A stretch of 16,464 nucleotides of DNA from a bacterium (Candidatus Gribaldobacteria) CG10_big_fil_rev_8_21_14_0_10_37_21. Its GTDB lineage: Bacteria > Patescibacteriota > Minisyncoccia > Minisyncoccales > CG1-02-41-26. Below the pieces are notes generated by a model, which was not told the DNA's origin, made no database searches, and saw only the letters and a list, made by a program, of their open reading frames with translations. Positions within the stretch are counted from its first letter, which is position 1, and each line of letters opens with the position of its first letter. The position numbers were made by a program, and so were the translations under genes. The DNA lies in the NCBI GenBank assembly GCA_002773495.1, contig PFAX01000030.1:20590-37053 (forward strand), written 5' to 3'. Of the stretch, positions 6,256-12,190 are shown piece by piece.

Positions 6256-7518
6256 ATGGATTTAAAAAATTTAACTTCAGCTGTTTTAGAAATAGCGGAA
6301 GAAAGGGGTATCCCTCAAAATAAAATTATTGAAGTTATTGAAGAGGCCATAGCTTCAGCTTACAAAAAAGAATATGGTAAGAAAAAGCAAAAAGTTAAGG
6401 CCCAGCTTGACCAAAAAACAGGCGAGCTTAAGTTTTGGCAAGTTAAAGAAGTAGTTGAACCCTCAATGCTTTACACAGAAGAAGAACTCATCAGCTTAAA
6501 AGAACAACCCATAACAGAAAAAACAGAAAGAGAGGCAGATCAAACAGAAAAAATTAGGTTTAATCCAGACAGGCACATCCTTTTAAACGAAGCTCTTGAG
6601 ATTAATAAAGAAGCTAAAATAAATGAAGAGGTTTTAATTGCTCTTGAGGCCAAAGCCGATTTTGGTCGCATTGCCGCTCAAACAGCCAAACAGGTTATTT
6701 TACAAAAAATAAAAGAATTAGAAAAAGAAGAAACCTTCAAAGAATTTAAAGATAAAGAAGGCGAGATTGTTTCAGGTATAGTGCAGAGAATTGAACCCAA
6801 TGTTATTTTTATAGATATTGGCAGAACCGCCGGGGTTTTACCGAAAAAAGAACAGATCCCCAACGAAGTTTACAAGGCCGGGCAACGGCTCAAGCTTTTT
6901 GTTTTAGAGGCAGAGCAATCTTCAAGAGGGACACAGGTTGTCCTTTCTAGGGCCTACCCTAAAATAATCTCAAAACTTTTTGAATTAGAAGTACCAGAAA
7001 TAGCCGCTAACCAAGTTGAAATTAAAGGCATCGCTCGAGAGGCCGGTTCTCGGTCAAAGGTGGCTGTGGCTGGCTTAGAAGAAGGGATTGACCCAATTGG
7101 TGCTTTAGTCGGGCAAAGAGGCACTCGGATTTTAGCAGTTATTAATGAAATCAACGGGGAAAAAATTGATGTGATTGAATGGTCACACGACCCAAAGAAA
7201 TTTATAGCCAACGCTTTATCCCCAGCTAAAGTCATGGAAATAATAGTAATGCCTAAAAACAAGGCCCAGGCCATTACTCAAGATGAGCAACTTTCTTTAG
7301 CTATTGGCAAAGAAGGGCAGAATGTTAGATTAGCAGCTAAATTAACTGGCTGGAAGATTGATGTTAGAGGTTTAAGCGAAACAGAAGCTAATAAAGAAGA
7401 ATCTGTAGAAGTTGTCGCTCAAGAGGAAACAGAAGCACCTGAAAAACCTAAAAAGAAATCAAGTAAAAAAATTAACAAAGGAACCCCAGAAACAACTTCA
7501 GAAGAAAAAACAAAATAA
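6256..7518 (+). CDS. nusA: Transcription termination/antitermination factor NusA
   Basis: Binds RNA polymerase and nascent RNA to modulate pausing, termination and antitermination. Domains in the 420-residue protein: an N-terminal polymerase-binding domain at about 1-165, an S1 domain at about 169-235 (GEIVSGIVQRIEPNVIFIDIG), KH1 with VGQRG, and KH2 with AIGKEGQNVRLAAKLTGWKIDV near 345-375. The KH signature IDPIGALVGQRG and DVIEWSHDP are clear. The N-terminal domain holds about 30 extra charged residues around 75-110, and the last 45 residues are a Lys/Glu-rich disordered tail without acidic repeats. It is not flanked by rimP or infB, its usual partners, but by yraN and comM. The start is chosen by homology; upstream is AT-rich with no clear Shine-Dalgarno. 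comM follows closely and probably shares the transcript. Confidence 0.96.
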   Translation: MDLKNLTSAVLEIAEERGIPQNKIIEVIEEAIASAYKKEYGKKKQKVKAQLDQKTGELKFWQVKEVVEPSMLYTEEELISLKEQPITEKTEREADQTEKIRFNPDRHILLNEALEINKEAKINEEVLIALEAKADFGRIAAQTAKQVILQKIKELEKEETFKEFKDKEGEIVSGIVQRIEPNVIFIDIGRTAGVLPKKEQIPNEVYKAGQRLKLFVLEAEQSSRGTQVVLSRAYPKIISKLFELEVPEIAANQVEIKGIAREAGSRSKVAVAGLEEGIDPIGALVGQRGTRILAVINEINGEKIDVIEWSHDPKKFIANALSPAKVMEIIVMPKNKAQAITQDEQLSLAIGKEGQNVRLAAKLTGWKIDVRGLSETEANKEESVEVVAQEETEAPEKPKKKSSKKINKGTPETTSEEKTK

Positions 7519-7557
7519 CTCTTGCTTTTTAAAAGAAATTTTGGTAAATTTTGGTAT

Positions 7558-9126
7558 ATGTTAGCAAAACTCAATTCTGGCTATCTTGACGGGCTTTCAG
7601 CTAATTTAGTTGAAGTTGAGGTCTCAGTCCATAAGGGCTTACGGTCTTTTACTATTGTTGGTTTAGCTGATACCGCCATCAAAGAGGCCAAAGAGCGAGT
7701 TTCTTTAGCTCTTAAAAGCTCGGGCTTAAAACCGCCCCACCTGCAAAATAGCAAAGTCCTGATTAATTTAGCTCCCGCTGATATTAAAAAAACAGGCGCT
7801 TTATACGACTTACCAATTGCCCTTGGCTTTGTTACAGCTTCAGAGCAAGCAAATTTTAATTTCAAAAACAAACTTTTTTTCGGAGAGCTGGCCTTAGACG
7901 GTTCTTTAAAGCCCATCAAAGGGGCTTTTTTGTTTGCTTTATTGGCTAAAGAAAAAAACTATAAAGAAATAATAGTGCCTGAACAAAATAGAAAAGAAGC
8001 TAACTTAGTTAATTTTTACTCTAATAAAAACAATTCTATGGCCCAACCCCTCAAAATAACTGGGCTTTCTACTCTAACTGAGGTCTTGCTTTATCTTCAG
8101 GGCAAATTTTCCCCTAATGAAAAAAGTGAAGAAACGTTAATTCCAAAAATAAACGAAGTAAAAAAACAAGGCCAAATTGAATATGGCTGGATAAAAGGGC
8201 AACAAAAAGCAAAAAAAGCTCTCTTAATAGCAGCCGCTGGCTCACATAACTTGCTTTTACAGGGCCCACCCGGGGCTGGCAAAACTCTCTTAGCTAAATC
8301 AGTTCTCTCTATTTTACCCCAACTTGAACCAGAAGAGGTTTTAGAGCTAGCTAAAATTTACAGCTTAACAGGCACTCTTGCTCAAAATCAACTCATCTTA
8401 GAACAAAGGCCATTCAGGGCTCCCCACCACAGTGCTTCAGCGAGTAGCTTAATTGGTGGGGGTTCTCCAAAAATAAGGCCGGGTGAAATTACCTTATCCC
8501 ACAGGGGTATTCTATTTTTAGACGAGTTTCCCGAGTTTCATCGCGATGTTTTAGAGGCCTTAAGGCAACCCTTAGAAGCAGGTGAAATAACAATTCAAAG
8601 GGCAAGTCAAACAATCGCTTTTCCAGCTAACTTTACTTTAATAGCGGCGGCCAACCCCTGCCCTTGCGGACACTTAGACGATCCTCAAAAAGAATGCACT
8701 TGTTTATCTTCCCAAGTTGCCTCATACAGAAGAAAACTCTCCGGGCCCTTAATTGACAGAATTGACCTTTTTGCTTTCGCGAATGCCGTTAAATATGAAG
8801 AATTAGTTGAAGAAAGTGACAACCAAGAAACAGCAGAGGCACTTAATTTAGTTAAAGTAGCCAGAAAAATTCAAAAACAACGCTTTCAAAATGAAAATAT
8901 TCTAACTAATTCTGAAATGCAATTAAGTCAAATAAAAAAATACTGCCCCTTAGGTAGGGCATCAGAAGAAATTTTAAAACAATGGGTTAACTCTGGTAAA
9001 TTGTCAGCTCGGAGTTATCACAAAATAATAAAAATAAGTCGGACAATCGCTGACTTAGAAGAAAGCCCTTCTATCACAGAAAAGCATATTCAAGAAGCAC
9101 TTTCTTTCAGAAAACCAGCCGATTAA
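7558..9126 (+). CDS. comM: ComM/YifB Mg-chelatase-like AAA+ helicase
   Basis: In naturally transformable bacteria ComM is a hexameric helicase that extends heteroduplex during uptake of single-stranded DNA. From ATG 7558 it is 522 residues, the usual length. It begins MLAKLNSG, matching the family N-terminus. A TTG at 7522, in frame 4 nt after the nusA stop, would add 12 unconserved residues and is rejected. Seen: an N-terminal LonC-like domain (EVEVSVHKGL, FTIVGLADTAIKEAKERV), Walker A GPPGAGKT at 236-243, Walker B FLDEF with Asp322-Glu323, the ComM cysteine cluster NPCPCGH...CTC, and SGPLIDRIDL. It probably shares the nusA transcript. Its stop overlaps that of the convergent peptidase gene. 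Other competence genes are not in this window, so a transformation role here is inferred from the family. Confidence 0.95.
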   Translation: MLAKLNSGYLDGLSANLVEVEVSVHKGLRSFTIVGLADTAIKEAKERVSLALKSSGLKPPHLQNSKVLINLAPADIKKTGALYDLPIALGFVTASEQANFNFKNKLFFGELALDGSLKPIKGAFLFALLAKEKNYKEIIVPEQNRKEANLVNFYSNKNNSMAQPLKITGLSTLTEVLLYLQGKFSPNEKSEETLIPKINEVKKQGQIEYGWIKGQQKAKKALLIAAAGSHNLLLQGPPGAGKTLLAKSVLSILPQLEPEEVLELAKIYSLTGTLAQNQLILEQRPFRAPHHSASASSLIGGGSPKIRPGEITLSHRGILFLDEFPEFHRDVLEALRQPLEAGEITIQRASQTIAFPANFTLIAAANPCPCGHLDDPQKECTCLSSQVASYRRKLSGPLIDRIDLFAFANAVKYEELVEESDNQETAEALNLVKVARKIQKQRFQNENILTNSEMQLSQIKKYCPLGRASEEILKQWVNSGKLSARSYHKIIKISRTIADLEESPSITEKHIQEALSFRKPAD

Positions 9127-10112
9127 AAGGTAGTTCCTACCTTATATTGAGCAAATGGGTTTGTGGCAAACCGAACATCAAAATGCAAATGGCAACCCTC
9201 GGGCCCAGCTGGTATAGTCACGCCTGTATAGCCAACATAGCCAATAATCTGACCCTGCGAAACTGCCTGACCAACTGAAACAGCTATTTTAGATAAATGA
9301 CCATAGTAAGTAACAACCCCATTTTGGTGCAAGAGGCGGACATAATTACCCCCTAAATCAGTATAGCCCGTTCGCTGAACAGTCCCACCAGCTGAAGCAA
9401 AGACCGGGTCGCCACACCTATTGTTGTTAAAATCAACGGCATTAAACCAATGCAAGCCCTGAGAAATAACTACGGGTGAAGGCATAGGCACAATAAAATA
9501 ACTTTGCGGGACCGGCACTGTAGTGTAAGTTGCTGTTGCCTTGGGCTTCTTACCGTTAGGCACAATCAAAAAATCCCCACTAAAAATAGCACCTGATTCT
9601 CCTAAACCATTAAACTCAATAATTTCCGTTGTTTTTACTTGGTAAAGCTTGGCTATCTGGCTTAAGGTATCACCCTTTTGCACAATATGCAAAACCCCAG
9701 AAACAGGTAAAATTAAAAGTTCTTGCCCAACTTTTAATTTAGCACTTAAAGTTAAATTATTCGCCCAAAGCAAGGTCTCAAGTGAAATAGAAAACTTTTC
9801 AGCCAAACCAGCTAAAGTGTCGCCCGCAACTACTATATATTGTTGAGGCTCTTGCTTAGGAGAAAAATCAACCACAGAAGCGACTGTTTTGCTTTCAACT
9901 AAGAAAGCAGGGGCAATTGGCTCTAGGAAAACAGAGCTTACAATGTTATTATTACTTAAAATGCTATTTTCAGCTTTTTTAGAAAAAAGAAAATTGCCTT
10001 GATTTAAGGCATTTTGACTCAGCACGGCTTCGCCTTGTTTGGGGCAAAGAAAAAGGGCAAAAACCAAAGCTAAGCCCAAAGAAACTAGGCCTAAATATAA
10101 AAAAGGAGACAT
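9123..10112 (-). CDS. Membrane-anchored LysM-LysM-M23 peptidoglycan endopeptidase
   Basis: A 329-residue cell-envelope hydrolase. The N-terminal hydrophobic helix at about 4-22 ends near Cys23-Pro; this is a signal anchor, possibly a lipoprotein site. Two LysM domains follow (about 92-137, starting YIVVAGDTLAGLA, and about 141-187, HIVQKGDTLSQIA). The M23/LytM domain has all expected residues: His221 and Asp227 in HWFNAVD, His272 in YGHL, and His308/His310 in HLHF. It probably cleaves peptide cross-bridges. The frame stays open upstream to 10289, but ATG 10112 has a strong AGGAGA at the right spacing and directly precedes the membrane helix. The upstream extension would run through the palindromic repeat. 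It converges on comM and diverges from rsmA. Confidence 0.92.
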   Translation of the reverse strand: MSPFLYLGLVSLGLALVFALFLCPKQGEAVLSQNALNQGNFLFSKKAENSILSNNNIVSSVFLEPIAPAFLVESKTVASVVDFSPKQEPQQYIVVAGDTLAGLAEKFSISLETLLWANNLTLSAKLKVGQELLILPVSGVLHIVQKGDTLSQIAKLYQVKTTEIIEFNGLGESGAIFSGDFLIVPNGKKPKATATYTTVPVPQSYFIVPMPSPVVISQGLHWFNAVDFNNNRCGDPVFASAGGTVQRTGYTDLGGNYVRLLHQNGVVTYYGHLSKIAVSVGQAVSQGQIIGYVGYTGVTIPAGPEGCHLHFDVRFATNPFAQYKVGTTF

Positions 10113-10118
10113 GGTGAT

Positions 10119-10124
10119 TCTCCT
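10119..10124 (-). promoter_or_regulatory. Shine-Dalgarno deciding the M23 peptidase start
   Basis: On the minus strand AGGAGA (10124-10119) lies 6 nt before ATG 10112. It is one of the clearest ribosome binding sites in the window and argues against the longer reading frame from 10289. Confidence 0.75.
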
Positions 10125-10171
10125 GGCTGTTTTAAAGATAAATTGTAAAGGTTTAGGAATAGGTTTTTTCA

Positions 10172-10227
10172 GAGGGCAGACCTCCCGAAAACTGGGTATC
10201 AAAAGTTTTAAAAGGAGGTCTGCCCTC
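10172..10227. repeat. 56-bp palindromic element, copy 1
   Basis: A perfect 14-bp inverted repeat, GAGGGCAGACCTCC (10172-10185) with GGAGGTCTGCCCTC (10214-10227). An inner 6-bp stem pairs AAAACT (10188-10193) with AGTTTT (10204-10209). It is identical to copy 2 at 52 of 56 positions and in the same orientation. It lies in the predicted 5' leader of the M23 peptidase mRNA. No transposase, and no target duplication I can identify, is present. Confidence 0.9.
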
Positions 10228-10247
10228 AGTAAACTTTTCTTATTTAA

Positions 10248-10275
10248 ATTATAGCAAATTATAAAAGTTTGGCAA
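10248..10275 (-). promoter_or_regulatory. Promoter of the M23 peptidase gene
   Basis: On the minus strand TTGCCA (10275-10270), a 16-bp spacer, then a consensus TATAAT (10253-10248). A start is expected near 10241, so the leader of about 130 nt would contain palindrome copy 1. No equally good promoter for rsmA was found in the 65 bp between the two palindromes. Confidence 0.7.
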
Positions 10276-10292
10276 GGGGTTTTCCACACCTA

Positions 10293-10348
10293 GAGGGCAG
10301 ACCTCCCCAAAACTGGGTCTCTAAAGTTTTCAAAGGAGGTCTGCCCTC
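10293..10348. repeat. 56-bp palindromic element, copy 2
   Basis: The same arms as copy 1: GAGGGCAGACCTCC (10293-10306) with its complement (10335-10348), and inner AAAACT (10309-10314) with AGTTTT (10325-10330). It is a direct repeat of copy 1 offset by 121 bp. It ends 11 nt before the rsmA ATG. Its right arm includes AAAGGAGGT, a full anti-16S sequence, but about 20 nt from the ATG and inside the stem. Confidence 0.9.
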
Positions 10349-10359
10349 CTCCGACTCCT

Positions 10360-11244
10360 ATGCAACAAGACACTTTTAAAGTCAAAACAACCCTCTCTGA
10401 AAACAAAATAACTCCGAAAAAGAAATTGGGGCAGAATTTTATTTTATCAAAGGGCTTAGCAGAAAAATTTGTTCAGCTTTGCCAAATAAATAAAGATGAT
10501 ATTGTCTTAGAAATAGGCTCGGGCTTAGGGGCTTTAACTTTTGAAACAGCCAAATTGGCCAAAAAAGTTATTGCTCTTGAAGTTGATTCGACCATTTGCT
10601 CTCTTTTAAAGGAAAACATCAAAGAAGCGAACATAAAAAATATTGAAGTGCTTTGCGTTGACGCTTTAGGCAAAAGGGCTTTTAGCTACATACTACATAC
10701 TACCAACTACCAACTAATTGGTAATCTGCCTTTTAGCACAGGGGTTGCTATTTTAATGAAGTATTTAGAAAGCCCTAACCCGCCCCAAACAATAAATGTT
10801 ATTTTGCAAAAAGAAGTTGCTCAAAGAATAACAACAAAACCCCCACAAATGGAAAAATTAGCTGTTTTTTGCCAGGCGCTTGCTGAACCAAAAATTCTTT
10901 CTAATATTAAAAAGGGTAACTTTTTCCCCGAACCAAAAATTGACTCAACTATTATTCAATTCACTAACATCCAAGAAACTCTTAACCAAGAATTCCCAGG
11001 CCCGCCAAAAGGGGTTTTCTCTGATGGTTATTCCTCTTTTCAGAGGGTTGTTAATGCCGGCTTTGCTTTCCCCCGTAAAACCCTGCTTAATAATTTATCA
11101 AGGGGCCTTGTTTTAAACAAAGAAAAAACCACCCTGCTTTTAAAGCAAGCTGGCTTACTTGCCAACCAACGCCCCCAAGAACTCTCTGTCTCCGATTGGC
11201 TTGGCTTAACCAAAAACCATCAAAGAGGATGCACTAACATATAG
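10360..11244 (+). CDS. rsmA: 16S rRNA dimethyladenosine transferase RsmA (KsgA)
   Basis: SAM-dependent dimethylation of the two adjacent adenines in 16S helix 45, a late 30S assembly step. The 294-residue Rossmann methyltransferase has KKKLGQNFI at 20-28, SAM motif EIGSGLGALT at 51-60, acidic EVD at the end of strand 2, the catalytic NLPF at 122-125 (NLPY/NLPF are both known), and a C-terminal FPRKTLLNNL motif. A five-unit heptamer repeat encodes the loop just before the NLPF strand. Start ATG 10360 is chosen by homology; no ribosome binding site is correctly placed, and palindrome copy 2 is just upstream. The last 25 bp overlap the 3' end of the convergent hepT gene. Confidence 0.95.
   Translation: MQQDTFKVKTTLSENKITPKKKLGQNFILSKGLAEKFVQLCQINKDDIVLEIGSGLGALTFETAKLAKKVIALEVDSTICSLLKENIKEANIKNIEVLCVDALGKRAFSYILHTTNYQLIGNLPFSTGVAILMKYLESPNPPQTINVILQKEVAQRITTKPPQMEKLAVFCQALAEPKILSNIKKGNFFPEPKIDSTIIQFTNIQETLNQEFPGPPKGVFSDGYSSFQRVVNAGFAFPRKTLLNNLSRGLVLNKEKTTLLLKQAGLLANQRPQELSVSDWLGLTKNHQRGCTNI
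10686..10716 (+). repeat. Heptanucleotide tandem repeat inside rsmA
   Basis: Two CTACATA units followed by two CTACCAA units (10686-10713), then a further CTA of a decayed fifth. Since 7 is not a multiple of three, gain or loss of one unit would shift the rsmA frame before the catalytic NLPF motif. It encodes YILHTTNYQL in the loop preceding that strand. Confidence 0.8.
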
Positions 11245-11651
11245 TCATTAATAAATTGCACATATTTCTTAAAATCATCTCTATCCTTAAAAAAAGAACG
11301 CACAAAAAGCTCTTTGTCAATCTCCTCGTATTTGTGAACCAAACGATTTCTTATACTAACCACAGGAACAATTTTTTTCGCAAAATCCATTGGCAAAATA
11401 TTATTCTCGCCCAAAATATAAAATGTGCCCTGTAGGTCATCACTAACCTTAAGGTTTAACTCTTTGATAAAATGATGATTAATAGCCAGCATCGCATCAA
11501 CAAGCAACTGGCATAATCTTTCAGTTGCCAATCTTTTTTCAACATTCTTCAACACATCTTCGTATCCGCGAGCAAAAATCCTTTCGGCATCCTCTAAATA
11601 GTCCGCTATCATACTCAGCTTCGCTGTCACAAAGTTTTGTTCAAATGTCAT
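11220..11651 (-). CDS. hepT: HepT-like HEPN RNase toxin (DUF86)
   Basis: A 143-residue helical protein with the HEPN RNase motif Rx4HxY at Arg101, His106 and Tyr108 (RNRLVHKY). In known MntA-HepT pairs the HEPN toxin cuts RNA and the partner nucleotidyltransferase neutralises it by AMPylating the Tyr of this motif; the target Tyr is present here. The start codon overlaps the mntA stop in an ATGA junction (11648-11651), so the two are translationally coupled. The 3' end overlaps the convergent rsmA by 25 bp. The active-site motif is intact, so it is probably functional. This assignment rests on motif and gene pairing. Confidence 0.88.
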   Translation of the reverse strand: MTFEQNFVTAKLSMIADYLEDAERIFARGYEDVLKNVEKRLATERLCQLLVDAMLAINHHFIKELNLKVSDDLQGTFYILGENNILPMDFAKKIVPVVSIRNRLVHKYEEIDKELFVRSFFKDRDDFKKYVQFINDYMLVHPL

Positions 11652-12064
11652 AATTGGTATGATTTTATTTTTTCTTGCAACCTTTGGAATTTCAACTCAA
11701 AAAGCGGTTGTGCTTCAACATATTGCTTAAAAGCGTAGACCCGCATAGAATAAAACCTATATGGATCATCAACAAAAAGCATTCTACAATTTTGAAATAT
11801 GCCATACAACAACAAGGGCGATGCTGTTTCAAGGTTAGATAAATCAATATTTTCATTTTCGCAAACTGGAGATAATGCCATACTTAACTTGGCTTCTTGT
11901 AAAAAATCAAGCTTTTTTTTGCTTAAATAGGCAATGTCAAAATCGCTGTCCTTGCGGAAAGTACCATCAACCCTGCTACCGAAAAGCAAAAGCATTGTGA
12001 GCCCGTACTTTTTGGCAATTTGCTCTATTAACTTTTTCTTTTGTTCTTTGTTTAATTCCAACAT
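11648..12064 (-). CDS. mntA: MntA-like minimal nucleotidyltransferase antitoxin
   Basis: A 138-residue polymerase-beta-fold protein with the MNT signature GSx10DxD: Gly29-Ser30 and Asp41/Asp43 in GSRVDGTF...DSDFD. A likely third acidic residue is Asp74 in IDLSNL. Known MntA antitoxins transfer AMP from ATP to the HepT toxin. It is the first gene of the pair, with a promoter whose predicted start is at or within a base or two of the ATG. The C-terminal half (VCENENIDL ... LLYGIFQNCRMLFVDD) matches this family. Confidence 0.88.
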   Translation of the reverse strand: MLELNKEQKKKLIEQIAKKYGLTMLLLFGSRVDGTFRKDSDFDIAYLSKKKLDFLQEAKLSMALSPVCENENIDLSNLETASPLLLYGIFQNCRMLFVDDPYRFYSMRVYAFKQYVEAQPLFELKFQRLQEKIKSYQL

Positions 12065-12070
12065 ACTTTA

Positions 12071-12099
12071 AGTGTATCAAGCTGGCCCCCAAAAGTCAA
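12071..12099 (-). promoter_or_regulatory. Promoter of mntA-hepT, predicting a leaderless mRNA
   Basis: On the minus strand TTGACT (12099-12094), a 17-bp spacer, then TACACT (12076-12071). Only 6 nt separate the -10 box from the mntA ATG at 12064, so the start site should fall on or next to the A of ATG. There is no room for a Shine-Dalgarno. Confidence 0.72.
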
Positions 12100-12150
12100 A
12101 TGTTGCAATAATAAGGAACTGACTTATCCCCAACCCCGCCCGCAAAACAA

Positions 12151-12179
12151 TTGTTGACTTTGCATTAGTTTGTTATAAT
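12151..12179 (+). promoter_or_regulatory. Promoter of the VirB6-like gene
   Basis: TTGTTG (12151-12156), a 17-bp spacer, then consensus TATAAT (12174-12179). The start is expected near 12186, leaving a leader of about 5 nt before ATG 12191. An overlapping TTGACT at 12154-12159 is nearer consensus but only 14 bp from the -10 box. Confidence 0.65.
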
Positions 12180-12190
12180 AAGAGAATAAA

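Noticed and set aside
7522..7557. TTG start adding 12 residues to ComM
   Set aside because: ComM family members begin MLAK-type at the residue encoded at 7558; the added residues are not family-like.
10113..10289. N-terminal extension of the M23 peptidase by 59 codons
   Set aside because: The extension reads through palindrome copy 1 and covers the -10 box of the likely promoter, while ATG 10112 has a strong Shine-Dalgarno and begins at the membrane anchor.
10172..10348. CRISPR array or complete insertion sequence
   Set aside because: Only two copies, each a self-complementary hairpin, with one 65-bp spacer holding a promoter, and no transposase or cas gene nearby.
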